The notes under the pieces: model-generated
The model's input: the letters and a program-made list of their open reading frames with translations, nothing else
What the model was told of the DNA's origin: nothing
The model's database searches: none
Translations under genes and position numbers: made by a program
Origin: Alitta virens
Taxonomy: Eukaryota; Annelida; Polychaeta; Phyllodocida; Nereididae
Assembly: GCA_932294295.1 (NCBI GenBank)
Contig: OW028585.1
Location: forward strand, 1,086,001-1,150,000
DNA length: 64,000 bases
Direction: 5' to 3'
In this document: positions 39,748-52,225 of the stretch, piece by piece
Layout: each line of letters opens with the position of its first letter
Numbering within the stretch: the stretch's first letter is position 1

Positions 39748-40498
39748 TCTCTAGATTTGGATAGTTATATATACAGTAGAGCTCTACATTCAGATTTTGA
39801 TAATGTCATCCCCTAAAGGTTGTCATAGTTACACTCAGACTGATACAGCCCTTTTTTTTATAGACAGTGTAGTCACAAATGACAAGAAATGAAAGGTAAA
39901 CACATGCTGTAAATAGTTCAATATTGGCTGTACTTCTCTACCCCTCTAATGCTAGGCGCCACTAGCTGGATTTATTGGCTTGAATCTCATGAGTAGCCAA
40001 TTGCAATTTATTTGAAATGTCCATTATAAAAGTCAGCAGTTTTATATTATGATTAGTATTATTACAAATTGATTTGTCTGTATTATCTGTAACAAAATAA
40101 CCACAGAAGTTATGATTGAATAAGTACTTACTGATCTCAGCATAATGATGGCAAGAACTAATTTTTCATAACAAGCCCTTAAAAATCATTTGGAATTAAC
40201 TTAATTTAACCAGACAGATCCATGCAGTAATTTCTACACAGACCTGGATATCATATAGTTATCAATAAATCAATGTAAAAATGCAGGACCAGACAAATTG
40301 CCTTGGGAGTTATCATTGCACCAGACAAGGCCAGCTCTATTTTGTCATTTTGCAAAAAAACCTGGACTGGTAACAAGCGCATGGGATTGATAAGGGGGGT
40401 CTGTTGCTCCTAATGGGCTGAATAGGGTAAATGGGATCAGATTTTGAAATAGGTGTTGAAATATGATGGGTTTTCTGAAACTCATTTAGGTACATACT

Positions 40499-40610
40499 GG
40501 ATTATAAACGCATGGAAACGCATTGTTTTTGCCTAATTATAATGAGGCGAAAACCATGCGTTTTCCATGCGTTTATCCGAACGCAGGGAAAACGCACGTG
40601 TCACATATAT
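40499..40610. mobile_element. Second, decayed foldback element
   Basis: 'ggattataaacgcatgg' pairs with 'ccatgcgtttatcc', and the strand carries the arm sequence of the hairpin at 16953-17087, including 'acgcacgtgtcacat'. The left outer arm is lost. It abuts a family B SINE head, as the first copy abuts a SINE. Confidence 0.55.
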
Positions 40611-40616
40611 GCACCG

Positions 40617-40872
40617 AAGGTCCTAGGTTAGAACCCAAGCCTGGGCACTCTTCATGAGCTACATCTCGGCTGGATGTCGATTGCGAGAGACGTCAAATTT
40701 GTGCCTCGTACTCGGTGTCTATGCTGAGGCGAGTGAAAGACCCCGCCCATGGGGTAAATGTGTAACATGGAATGTGGACTCCAATCACTCTATCATATCA
40801 TCATTACGTCTGCCTCTAAAATGTGGTCATATATAAGCTAACTAATAAGCTTCAGACCAGTTGTATTAACAC
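40617..40872 (+). repeat. SINE-like element (family B)
   Basis: It has the degenerate B-box 'ggttagaaccc', the body (catgagctacatctcggctgg, cgtactcggtgtctatgctg, atgtggactcca, tcatcattacgtctgcctct) and a tail ending 'gcttcagaccagttgtatt'. Confidence 0.75.
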
Positions 40873-41157
40873 AATAATGTAACCCCCCCTCCAAAAAACA
40901 ACACTGTAGGCTAAATGGTTAGCATTACTTTCTCATCATAACGTCTGCCTCTAGGAGTAGGTCATCTTAATTTTAAGGTCGGTGGAAAATTACCAAATAT
41001 TTCACTTAAGCATACCTATCTGACTCATACCTTGATGGTGCTGAGTGGGTGTTACGTAATCATCAAATACCCCCACCTGGTACGTTTTACCCCTTTACAG
41101 GTGCTGCCACCTATTTCAGTTTACGCGCCATTAACGCGTTGTTAGGTCAGAATGATT

Positions 41158-41171
41158 GTTGCCATGGTAAC
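41158..41171. promoter_or_regulatory. RFX-type X-box palindrome
   Basis: GTTGCCATGGTAAC fits the X-box consensus exactly. It is about 2.1 kb upstream of giant exon 2. Confidence 0.4.
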
Positions 41172-41830
41172 GGATTATAAATGGCTGACACGAGATGAAT
41201 AGGTTTCGTATAAAACAGGAATTTAGTGGGAGGGAAGTATATAACATTATGGGGCAACTAGATTCATCAAATGTTGTATACAGTTTAAAGGAGCTATTTG
41301 TTTGTGTTCTATTTGAATTCTATTTGTAATCTATTTGCAGTGTGTTTGTAATCTGTTAGTAACTACATCCTGGAGGGGACTAGATCTTTTACCTTTATTT
41401 CTTTCATGAGAACCACCTTGATCTTGGTTTGTTGGGAACTGATCTGAAATAAAGAAATATGGAACAAATAACCAACATTTGTGGCTATGCAGAGCATACA
41501 CTTAATAAAGTTGAGATATGGTGTTACAATTGTGATTGATTTAAGTAATTTAATATCACAAAATAGTACGCAGAAATGTGTTGTTCCATATATACGGCTC
41601 CAATATTAAAAATAGACTATTAAAATAATGAATTAATTAATAAATAGAGACATTACATTTCAACAATATATTATTACAGTATTTCCCATGAAAATGTTCA
41701 AAGAGATTCAAGAGCTATGACCTACATTAATAGGCTACACTTGAATTGGCCTACAATTGATACGATTTCAATGCAATAACAATAGTAAACAGATTGCAAT
41801 AATTCATTAATATGCAGTAATTGTATTTCT
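41172..41830. other. Non-coding stretch, nothing recognised
   Basis: AT-rich sequence with no supported feature. Confidence 0.35.
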
Positions 41831-42109
41831 AGTGGTATAGTTCTCTGTGTTTCCACCAGGTGGCTACCTGAAAAAGTTCCCACCCTTGACTCTGATTGGC
41901 TGAAGCAAAGTGCATCCAAGCAGCAGTATTTTTAGTGCATTTTAATGTATATTTGACATCTTATCATGTAGTTGATTTGAGTTATTTCCCAGAGAAATTT
42001 GTTTTTATGGAATCAGTTAGGACCTACTTTGTCTGAAAAGCAAAGTGAACAAGGAGAGGAAAGACGTATGTCTTGCTGAATCAGGGTAGCTCAGTTAAAA
42101 GACTCCATT
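41831..42109 (+). mobile_element. MITE-like element (family A), copy 3, internally deleted
   Basis: It shares 'tttccaccaggtggcta', then jumps directly to 'ctgaaaaagttccc', having lost ~30 bp, and ends 'cagttaaaagactccatt'. It is more diverged than the other copies. Confidence 0.7.
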
Positions 42110-42724
42110 ACCATATGGTGGAGGCAAACATAAAGATGAGATGATAAAGAGAACGGACAAGAAATGATGTTCAGCATCAGACATTTCTTTTTCAACCACA
42201 GGCCTACCAGACCTTCAACTGTGTTCCTTGACACTTTTGCCAATCCTGTGGTTAATATAAGACAATATAAACACTATCAAGGCTTATTAAAGATATGAAC
42301 CGTTTCTATAACCTGTTAATGCCTCTATAATGCCATGTAGTACCAACATATACCACTCTTATCACCCCTTATATAAACCAGATTTCTTTGTGACTCCACA
42401 CATTTGTATTGTTATCCGCTACCCTCCCTCCACACCGTATCAAATTCATAGTACAGGCCTCAGTCCTGGCGCGCGACTAAGGCACAATAAATACAGGGCT
42501 AACCCATAACATTAGGGTTGCATACAGCCTCGTTCTCATACAGACTTTGATTGTTAGGCTGTCCAGAACAAACACAGCATTCTGGCATCACAATTGGGGA
42601 TTATGTCAGTGGTTAAAGGCAGTTAAAGTCAGTTAAGGTCAGTTAAGTACAGTCAACATCATACACAGTGTTGTGAGCTACTAATTGGATATCTAGTTAA
42701 GCCATAGAGCCTGTTACTTGTATG

Positions 42725-42960
42725 TCTACGGAGTAAAGCAAGGGACTGTATTGTAACCTGTGTACTTTTCATATCAATTAAGTCATTAAGTGTGTTACTT
42801 CTTGACAATATATATGGAGTGAAGCAAGGGACTATATTGTGACCTGTGTATTTTTGGTATCACTCAACTTTGATTGATTCTGTGACTTTGGTGAATTCAG
42901 CAAGGGTCTGTAGTGTAACCTGTGTATTTTTCGTATCAATTCAACTTTAATTAACACTGT
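42725..42960. repeat. Three imperfect direct repeats upstream of giant exon 2
   Basis: 'agcaaggg(a/t)ctgtattgtaacctgtgtatttttcgtatcaattcaacttt' recurs starting near 42737, 42823 and 42900. It lies 350-600 bp upstream of the exon start, in a possible promoter or 5' UTR. Preceded by short 'cagttaaagt' repeats at 42618-42655. Confidence 0.7.
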
Positions 42961-43289
42961 GGCTATAGTTAATTCAGTGGATATTCTCATACACATTGAG
43001 CTAGTTATCATGGATTATCTGACATGGACTGATTGTTTCATTTCATGAAAGTGACCTTGCCCACCTGACAGATTTAGACTGCTCACCATAGGGTTCAGGG
43101 TTTTGGCGTAAGGCCTATATGCTAAAATATGTATCAATATCCTGACAACAGGTATGGACAAGACATATGTTTACTATTTCAAGTTGTACTAGTGGAAAGC
43201 CAGATTCTGTAAGCATCATACTTTAAAATAGTTTTGACAAAAACTGTCAATGCTGTCAACCACATGCTGAAGTTGGGGGACTTGGATGT

Positions 43290-46184
43290 ATGAATACAAT
43301 TAGGTCATTCACAATGACTAAAGTAGTCCCAAAGAACGCGGAGGAATACCACACACTGGACAGGTGCAAACAGGGACAGTACATCAAATTTGACAACGTG
43401 GATGATGACGTTGAGGTTACCATAGCAACAGTGGAATGTCAACAAATTCCAGAATCATCAACAAGTGGTGAAGTAACAATTGCTAATCCTAACGATGGAA
43501 AAGAAGATTATACCATGAACACCAGTGATGTAACAATGACAATAAACAATGTGACGTCACGAAAAGATGGAATGAAAGGACCCATTGTTGTTGTTGACAC
43601 TGGAATTGTTCTGGGTGGGGACAATGTTAGTGATAACTCAACGGATTCATGTAAACCCATTAAAAGTGGAGTAGAATGTGACAAACAATCTAAAAGCTGC
43701 CATGGTGTTTATCCCACCAATCTAGTTCACCATGGTGATAATGATGGTTGCCATGGCAACGGTGACTGTTTAATTGTTGAAAATGTAACAGGGTGCCACA
43801 ATCAACTGGTGCAAAGTGGTTTTAAATTCAGCACCCAGGGTATTGCCAATTATTTTTCCAGTTCAGCTGAAAAAGTGCAGTCAGAATCAGTGCAGATGCA
43901 AGAAATTAATGGGGAACATGATAATAGAAGTGTGGAAACTAACGCGAAATCTGTCAAGTGTAATAATGGACAATTCGTGGCATCACAAACAATGGAAAGT
44001 GAGTCTAAAAAGTCCCCGAAGAGGTCGCTGCTGGAAGAGAGCAGCAGCCAAAATATTAGCATGAAAAACTGGGATCATTTTCATACCACAGATGCTTCAC
44101 CCTCCAGGGCTGAAAACAAAAACAACGAAGGGCAGCTTGTCACACGCGCTGTCAGCAAAACACACAAGGAATCCGAAGAGCAGCTTACTGTGCACAGTGT
44201 CTTCAAAAACAAAAGAACATGTCTGGGAATAGAGACTGTCAATATGCAAAGTCTAAACAGAACTGAAGCATGCAATGCTGTGCAGGCAGATAATGAAAGT
44301 ACCAAAAATGAAACCACAACTGAAACCACTGACCTAATTTGTGACCATTCATATGCAAATGAAGCCGTCAGTGCCAGGACTGTGACAGACACTTGGTCTG
44401 CTATGGAAGGTGCATTTGTAAGTTGCTCCTCGCCCATCTACAGAGCACAATCCGATACAAATCTGTACATGCAAAGAGTTCGTCATGATTCAGTTGGAAG
44501 TACGAAAAGCATGTGTGAGGCAGCTTTGTACTCAGATTCAATTGGGTGTCAAAATGTGGATTCAACTGCACAATTGGATTCATTTGTAAGTCAGGAAGAT
44601 GAAAATGATCCATGTGTCATGATATCATTCACTGTGAATCTCGGATATCTCACAGAGAAAGATGAATCCATAAATGTAGTTGATTCAAGGAATATGCCAA
44701 ATGAATCATGCACAGGAGATTCATCTGTGGATATGATTCAGTTGCCTTTGATACAAACTACTCATGCGAAGGATTCACTAACAAAAGAATCCAAAGCTAA
44801 ATCCAGCTCAAAGACCAAGATCTTCAAGAATGATATGCCCATATTTGGCCAATACCTCTCAAAATTGAAATCCAAGATGGGAACTCATTTTAAACCAATA
44901 TTCCAATCACATCCAATTGCAACGTCATCACCAAAAATGGTGGAAGAAGTGAACACCCATCCAGTGCACAATCAGGCAACTTCACATATATCAGCTGATT
45001 CTGTGGTTGCACCAATAACAAGTGAATCAAAATTCCACGCAATAGAATCACCATTAATTGGGTCAAATGTATGGAAAGTTACACCAGTGACATGTGAATC
45101 CGATTATTTGACTATTTTTCCCGTTACAATTGAATCAAATCTAATGGCAGTTGACTGTAATGAGAACCAATCCAGCTCGGTTTCATTCAAATCAGAAGAA
45201 ACAGAGCTCTACTCAGGCCGCAAGATATCTACAAATGAATCTTATCCCAGAGAACATACTTATGCCACAAGTGAATCCAAGAGAATAAAACTGTCTTCAC
45301 TTACAAGTGAATCCCATGAAGTCAAAGATGAATCAATCACAAATGAATCCACTCTGTTAATTAATCACTTTGATTCATCTGCTGGTGTTCATCAAGGTTG
45401 TCACTCAGAGCCAGTCTCACCATTTAACAGGCAAAAAGATGCTGTTTATGACTTTTCATTTGATAACCAAAAAACTCATTCCATGGAATACCTCAGTAAA
45501 TATTATGACTGTGAAAATCGGCATGTCGTAATCAATCGGGTTGGCAAAACAATCACCTGCAAGTCACCAGAAATGGGACCCAAGTTGTTGAAAAGTGACT
45601 TGTCGCAGTCTCTAGATGATTTGCCTGGATCCTTGCATTATTTGCCTGGATCCTTACATGGTTTGACTGGATCAGTTCATCCTTCTCTTGATAACAATGC
45701 CATATCCTACACCGCTGAGGCATCACATCACAATCATGAGTCATATGAATTTGCTACTATCTCAGGATCATCGTCACGAAACGACTCGCTACGTTCATTG
45801 AGCGTCACACCCAAGATTGAGAATCCATTTTCACCCACTTCAAATGACTCGACCCCGACTCCACGTTACACTTCAGCCATCACTGACTCTTTTTCGCCTG
45901 TAGATGATTCGAGCGATTCAACGATTACTGGACGAAGGGATTCTTCTTCAAGAGAATCTCTGCCTGATTCACCGATACTTTCAAACATGGATTCACCTGT
46001 AGATTCACTTGCGGATTCACCTGTATCGATGGTCTCGAGCCTTATTCTGACTCTGCAAACTCCCGAACCGGATTCAAAAGAAAAGCGCAACTCCATTTGC
46101 AGCATCTACCAACTGGATTCATCTGGAAATTTTCTCAATTCACTCAATAACTCCTTAGAGGATCTGAGGAACTCTCCATTCATG
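43290..46184 (+). CDS. Giant exon 2: 965-codon Ser-rich N-terminal exon, gene unknown
   Basis: The first ATG (43290, poor context gtATGa) follows an in-frame TAA at 43224. The ninth codon is a second ATG (43314, ttcacaATGa) with A at -3, a likelier start. The frame ends at ATG|gttagt after base 46184, phase 0; unspliced it would continue 30 codons to TAA. No acceptor-like site separates the upstream stop from the start, so it reads as a first coding exon. The protein is Ser/Thr/Asn/Glu-rich with no recognised domain. Features include many ESK/TSES motifs (about 570-690), three 8-residue LPGSLHxx repeats from residue 778, and a C-terminal DSP-rich stretch. In-frame GTAAGT at 44418 and 44586 could act as internal donors. 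It probably joins the same downstream exons as giant exon 1. Confidence 0.75.
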
Positions 46185-46323
46185 GTTAGTACAAACCTTT
46201 GTAGCATGATTTCATTCAGTCCAAAAGCTTATAAAGAAATGTCAGTTACTATAATTACTATAATATTGGCACTCTAAATGACTGGTAATTGTTCTGGTAG
46301 AAAGGCAATTTGTTGAGTGGTAA

Positions 46324-46469
46324 TTACAGTCAATTTCATAGACTTGGAAACTGCGCTTCAGATGATGTCATGTGAATCCAAGACTCCCATTGGCCAAAGG
46401 TCACACAACCAATAGCAGTCCTGGACCCACATGACGTCCATGTTTCCGAGTCTATGAAATTGGCTGTAA
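46324..46469. mobile_element. 146-bp palindromic MITE-like element
   Basis: Its 28-bp terminal inverted repeats (46324-46351 and 46442-46469; outer bases TTACAG) differ at only a few positions. Inner sequence is also partly complementary (catgtgaatcca..., ...gacccacatgac). It sits in the intron 140 bp after giant exon 2. Confidence 0.7.
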
Positions 46470-47830
46470 ACTAGTATACTTGTAGGTACTTATTTGACGG
46501 CCTGGCGATATATTGTATTGACCCAAACGTTATAATTGTACACAAAAATAAGGCTAACCATTGGGTTTTCCAAGTTGTCATTTTGGTTGGCTGGTTGCAT
46601 CTGGGAAAGTTGGTTTCTCATATACACACATATTATACTAGAAAACCCATTACTATACATGCACTTGAATTTATCAATTTTGATTATTTTCTTTTTGTGT
46701 TCAGTCAAGAGTTCAAAAAGGTCTCTTGCTCTGTGAGGTCATGTGACCTGCCATTCAGCCTCGGTATGAGTTTCATTAAAGGGCCCCTGGCAACATTGGT
46801 GTGAATGGTTGCTAAGGAGCTAGCTTAATCTTGCAAGGGTGGTTGTTAGGGGGGTCATGTGACCCACAGGCACTGTTGCTATGGTGCCACAGGACCTCGA
46901 TCCATTCAGCCTCTTTCTAAAAGTGATGGCGGTCATATTAGTAGCGTTCATATGCTCACTTAGGGGAAACGTAGCCTGGGTGAAATAAAGGAATAGAGTG
47001 CAAATAAAGAGTCGTAAAGGTGACAGTTAGTTGGAACCGGAGAAGATAGAAAGAATAAGGTAGGCCACGGCCCGATCAATGCCCAAAAGCCTTGGGGTAC
47101 AAATTCAAGATTTCTCACTTATAAATATACATAGATAGAGCTCTGTCAACTTTGCTCATATACCTTAACAACTGCTTAATTACAAATTTGGTGTTTGTTA
47201 TACCAAATCAAATCATTCATGTAGCATAAGTTAGCTATAGTTGAACTTTCAGTATCGAGAGTTACTGTTAGGTTTCACGTTATGCAGTGCACAGCATATA
47301 TATGCACCCAGAATGGCATGTGACACCTATGGAGCACCAACAATGCACCCATATCCCACCTGTGGTTCTAGTCCTTCCCCATATTGGTGGGTCATGTTGA
47401 GCTTTGCTGAGGTCAAACTAGGCTGACCTTTGACCTGTGTGGGGGCAGGGTGTTAGGGATTACCCTAGCATGGGTCATCTTACTGCACATTACCCACCTG
47501 GGGCAAAGATCAAAGTATCACCAGTTGCCCCACTGTACCCTGGGGTGTGTAATTCTCCACATTTAGCCAGGCTGGAACACGGCATAGGGCCTTAGCAAAA
47601 TATACAGGTAAAGGGCAACTGACAGATTATGCTCTTAGCACCGTTAGCACTGCCAGATATGACTATCTGTCTGATGTTCAACTCCAAGTTATAGTGATTC
47701 GGACCGGTGGTACTGGTCCGGTCCAAAGGCAAGCAGTCCAGTTTCCCTATTGAACCGGTCCGGAGGGTGGTCTGTTGACTCAAAAATTATATTAAAAAAA
47801 AAGCAACCAAAAAAATTATAAATTTTAATT
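46470..47830. other. Intronic stretch, nothing firm recognised
   Basis: A pyrimidine tract and 'gtgttcag' at 46693-46704 resemble an acceptor, but only a weak donor (GAG|gtcatg) follows 33 nt later. No repeat family was seen. Confidence 0.35.
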
Positions 47831-47834
47831 AAAT

Positions 47835-48014
47835 TGGAGGTGCCTTGTACTCGGTGACTATGCTGAGGCGAGTAAAAGTATCCACCCATGAGGTTAATTA
47901 TCATAAATGTACACCCTGGTGTGGACTCCAAGCAGGCTTATCTCATTATTACGTCTGCCTCTGACAGCTGGTCATATAAGCTGACTAAACTTCAGACCCA
48001 GTAGCACTGAGACA
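47835..48014 (+). repeat. SINE-like element (family B), 5'-truncated
   Basis: It starts within the body 'ttggaggtgccttgtactcgg' and retains 'tatgctgaggcgagtaaaag', 'ggtgtggactccaagc', 'attacgtctgcctctgacag' and the tail 'ttcagacccagtagcactga'. Confidence 0.75.
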
Positions 48015-48655
48015 ATGGGCAATACAATACTATGCCACATAAATATACAACTTAAATATTATTCCAAATGACGAAATCCAGTCTCTTAGTGGTGTAAAGG
48101 CCTATTTTAAATATAAGCCTACTAACAAGAGCTCTTGGAATAGAACATATTTATATGACCAGATATTGAAACAGCCACAGTGGGAAGCTTCTATTAAAGA
48201 AAGCAAACACGATTTTTAACTAATAATTGGGTATAATGAACAGGTACTCATGCTACTTCAGGTTTTTTGGAATAAATGATACTTATACTGTACTTGACAG
48301 TTTTTAATGAACAAAAACCTTAAAAATAAACTGTTAGCACTGGCTTTTTGCTTAGACCTACATGCAGCTGCAGCTCCTCCACATAGTACAGGAGTCAGTG
48401 AAATTCATAAATAAATATTCTGTGATATTTCACAGCTACCCACTTCTTTTTTCTCTGGCAGTATATATTCCTTTTTTAAACAAAGTATCCCGTGACTTGT
48501 GGTTTGTTTTTTGACTCTTCAACAACTGAGGTGAAAAAGAGCAGAACTCTTCAGTCTCTGAGTTAAGTAAACAATAGAGCACGTGTCATTGGAGCTCTCC
48601 TGTCAGAAAGGAAGTCAAGGCATCAGCACGTGGGTCGGGCAGGTGTCTTGAATGG
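48015..48655. other. Non-coding stretch, nothing recognised
   Basis: AT-rich, with no supported feature. Confidence 0.35.
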
Positions 48656-48656
48656 T

Positions 48657-48785
48657 TGGGAAAGAAAGAAAGAAATAAATTAGAAAGAATGAAGAAAGAA
48701 AGAATGTAACAAAGGAAAGAACGAAAGAAAGAGATAGAAAGAACGTAAAGTAGAAAGAACTTTAAAAAAAAGAAAGAACTTTCAT
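48657..48785. repeat. (GAAA)n degenerate microsatellite
   Basis: A run of gaaa/gaat tetranucleotides with interruptions. Confidence 0.8.
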
Positions 48786-48878
48786 AATGGATGACTATTA
48801 TGTAATTATTAATTGATCCTTAATAAATATATTGATTAATTGAAGTCTGGATCTATGCATGAAAGTGACATCTGGTGG

Positions 48879-49194
48879 AAATAGTGGATTGGTTCTCTAT
48901 ATTTCAACCAGGTGGCTATGACAGAATACTGCAATTCTATTGGCTGAAAAAGTTCCCGTCCTTGGCTGTGATCGGTTGAAGCAAAGTGCATCCTAGCAGC
49001 AATATTTTTAGTGCATTTTAATGTATATTTGACACTTTATCAATTAGTTGATGTTTGTTATTTTTCTGAAAAGTTATATTTATTGAATAAGTCAGTGATT
49101 ATCTTCAATGTCTGAAAAGCAAAATGAGTAATAAGAGGTGAGGAAGGACTCATGTCTTGCTGAACTCAGGGCTGCTCAGTGAAAAGACTCCATT
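48879..49194 (+). mobile_element. MITE-like element (family A), copy 4
   Basis: A full-length copy from 'aaatagtggatt' to 'cagtgaaaagactccatt'. Its 5' terminus lacks the 'ttcacggaa' stretch of the other copies. Confidence 0.75.
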
Positions 49195-49780
49195 GAAATT
49201 TAATTAATATCCCAATATGATCCAATCTAACCTAATGACATATTTGGTCGACTTGTATGCATACAAACACTGATAGATTAGGAGAAAACTGGGCCTTTTT
49301 ATCCGATATTTAGAAGATATTTCATAACTACAGTTATGATAAAAATAACAGCCTTCCTACTCGACTGTATACATCGTGAAAAACCTTCTTGAAACTGGCA
49401 GTCTACAACTGCAGGCCGCAGAGAGATAAGGGCTGAGGGTGTGTAGTTTAGCATTTCATGTTTTTTGGCTTTGTCTGACAGTCAGCTGTCTGTTTTTAGG
49501 GGTGATTATTGCTTAACCAGAAGTTGATAATTGTTCGGCTGATAACAACAGACTGTGAACATGAGACTATGGGTAATTGCTCCAACAGACACCAGGTGGC
49601 TACAAGTCGTCGCCCCCTCTGGCGGGTAAAAATGAAAGTGTAAAAAGAAAGTTAAAAAGAATGTTTGCTGTGATCCAAAAGATGGAGTTCTGATACACTA
49701 TTTAGCATGTTACAGGAACAGGAAGTATATAGTGTATATATTGTTTATACGCTGAAGTCGCCATTGACCTAGATCGAGTT
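49195..49780. other. Non-coding stretch, nothing recognised
   Basis: It has a 'cgccccctctggcggg' patch at 49610 and no supported feature. Confidence 0.35.
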
Positions 49781-49792
49781 CATTTGTCTTTG

Positions 49793-49860
49793 ATTGTCTC
49801 AGAAGCTTAGACAACTTACATAACCAGCTGCAGGCAGATGTAATGCTGAGATGATAAGCA
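49793..49860 (-). repeat. SINE-like element (family B), tail fragment
   Basis: Minus-strand tail: 'gtctcagaagcttag', 'accagctgcaggcagatgta', 'atgctgagatgataagc'. Confidence 0.5.
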
Positions 49861-50075
49861 TGCACTGCACTGTATCTTAAAATTAGGAATTGATCTAAAA
49901 GCATACACATACATGGTATGATGCAATTAAGTCTAAATACATTAATTTCAAGCTGGAACCTAGTTTTATTTACACATTTTCTCCTGTGCTTTAATTGTTA
50001 CTGTATGTCATTTACTTTGTATTTTCTGTTTACATTGTGACACGTATGTCATAAATGACACAAAGCTGTCAAATA

Positions 50076-50102
50076 AAGTATATATATATATATATATATA
50101 TA
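50076..50102. repeat. (TA)n microsatellite
   Basis: About 13 TA units. Confidence 0.9.
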
Positions 50103-50404
50103 TTAATTTCAAGAGATATCACTTGAATGATGAGACCACCCAGCTGTGTTGAGATGAGAATTTGTGCGGCTGACAAGAAACCTTAGCTAGACAGAACACA
50201 GCTGATCACATAACCCATGGCTAAATATACCTGCCTAAGATTATGCTTGGATAATATCAGGTACTTTTCTTCGGGCTAGTTTTCGCCCCAGTCTGGGGTA
50301 CATAAGGGTTACTAACACTAGACCTCTATAGGTCTATTGTTTACAATGGGCTATGTCTAACAGTAGCATCAGAAGTTCATCACATGACATTATTATTCCA
50401 TTTT

Positions 50405-50545
50405 GTCTCAATGCTACTGGGCTGAAGGTTAGTCAGCTTTGAGGACCAGCTGTAGGCAGTCGTAATGATGAGATGATAAGACTGCTTGGAGTCCACCCTA
50501 GGGTTATTTTAGCTGCCTATGCATAGACAGTACTAGACACAGTAC
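50405..50545 (-). repeat. SINE-like element (family B), minus strand
   Basis: Reverse-complement tail 'ctcaatgctactgggctgaa', then 'gtaatgatgagatgataaga', 'ttggagtccacc' and 'tatgcatagacagtact'. Confidence 0.7.
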
Positions 50546-50867
50546 TAGGCAACATTGGTAGCAGTCCTGTCATTTTTCGTGGCATTTTGCAACAGGTTGA
50601 ATAAATATTGTCTGGACAGTATAAACGCAGCTGTGTCGACTATTTTTTTTATTTTTTTTGACTAAGTCATTCAGTGTTTTTAAGAATTTTTAAGAAGCAG
50701 AAGTTGAAATTGCCAATTCACTGCATGAAAATTATGATTGTGGAAGATAACAGCATTTCAATATTAGTAATAGTGTGTGCACTCATTATTTTTCAGTATA
50801 GAATAGATTCAGATAGGTAGGAAGACTGTAAAACTGTGTGCACATAGATTAACATTAAGATACCTCA

Positions 50868-51088
50868 TAAAGAGTGTCCAGACCAGTATTTAAACCCTGG
50901 GTCGCAGCTCGTCGTTACATTTGCCATACTATTAAATCCATTCTCATAATTAAGAAGTTAAAAGTCCCATAATCCCTGAACTCTAATGCTTCATCCCTGT
51001 GGTCTGAAAGTAAGTCAGCTATATCAGCGGCAAACGTAATGGTGAGATGATGAGACGTGTCCAGTGTCCACACCATGTTTTAATGCAT
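50868..51088 (-). repeat. Two adjacent SINE-like fragments (family B)
   Basis: A minus-strand head fragment (50868-50935: cctcataaagagtgtcc, 'tatttaaaccctgggtcgcagctc') is followed by a minus-strand tail fragment (51000-51088: ggtctgaaagtaagtcagct, 'cgtaatggtgagatgatgag', 'gtccacaccatg'). The order shows two separate insertions. Confidence 0.55.
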
Positions 51089-51652
51089 GGATTTAATCTT
51101 GGTCTGATTATAATTGGTTTAATAAACACTCTGGTCAATGCAGAATTAAATGAGATTCAGTTCAAATTACTGTGACATAATATTAGAACACATATGAGGT
51201 CATGGTTACAAAATATCATTTAATTTTAAAAATGGATGAAAACTATTTTCACTCAATGTACTGTGTATTCCTTGCTTAACAATGTAGGACCTATGTAACT
51301 TTATTTATGGAAAGCTACTTTGATATTAATAATTTCTTGTCACACTTCTATTTAGTTTGTCACATCACAAATTCCAAGGTGTGATAAATTTACGGAAATG
51401 TGATAAACTCACCCAATCACCCTATTAGTTCTAAGGGAATCCACTAGAGGTAGAAGTGTTGAACACCAGGATATTTACCGCCACCTGGCGACTTTGTAAA
51501 TAGTTACTCAACCCACTGGGATGTTTCTGCCCGTAGAAGATACATTCACTGCCCAAAAAAAAAAATATGCTAAAATAAAAATGTTTAGTTCATTAAAGTA
51601 AGGAGGTACAGCTGTCATTGCAGCTTTAGTCTTTTTTGTGTTAATGACCCAT
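51089..51652. other. Non-coding stretch, nothing recognised
   Basis: AT-rich sequence with a 'cgccacctggcg' patch at 51480. Confidence 0.35.
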
Positions 51653-51974
51653 AGAGTCTTTTCACTGAGCAGCCCTGAATTCAGCAAGACATAAGTCCTT
51701 CCTCTCCTCTTATTACTCATTTTGCTTTACAGACACAGTAGGACATAACTAACTGATTCCATAAATATAGTTTTCTCTGGGAAATAACAGAAATCAACTG
51801 ATTGATAAGATGCCAATATACGTTAAAATGCACGAAAAATACTGCTGTTAGGATGCACTTTCTTTCAGCCAATCACAATCAAGGGCAGGAACTGTTCAGA
51901 CAATAGAATTGCAGTATTCTGTTGTAGCCACCTGGTGGAAATACAGAGAACCTTCCGTGAAAATCCACTATTGT
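51653..51974 (-). mobile_element. MITE-like element (family A), copy 5
   Basis: A minus-strand full-length copy from 'agagtcttttcactgagcag' to 'gtgaaaatccactattgt'. Confidence 0.75.
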
Positions 51975-52099
51975 GAATAGCTCAGTTTCATTCAGAAACT
52001 AAATGTGTAATCTGCAGATAAAACCTTGGAATAAACATGTATGTAACAGTATGTTCCAAGATAACTGTTTTAATGTGTTGCATATGTTTATGGTACTTC

Positions 52100-52225
52100 C
52101 TCTATGAAGTTCTGGGTTCAATTCCTGGACTAGGCCTAAATGGCAGTAGGTCCTATTCCGGAGCCCAGTCCTAGCGGATGTGTGTCTCATACTCGGTGCC
52201 TATGCTGAGGCAGGGGATTCATCAT
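52100..52225 (+). repeat. SINE-like element (family B), truncated
   Basis: B-box-like 'gggttcaattcctgg' is followed at distance by 'ctcatactcggtgcctatgc' and 'tgaggcag', then the copy ends. Confidence 0.55.

Noticed and set aside
46705..46737. Possible 33-nt phase-0 micro-exon (SRVQKGLLLCE)
   Set aside because: The acceptor is plausible but the donor GAG|gtcatg is weak, and the 11 codons could be open by chance.
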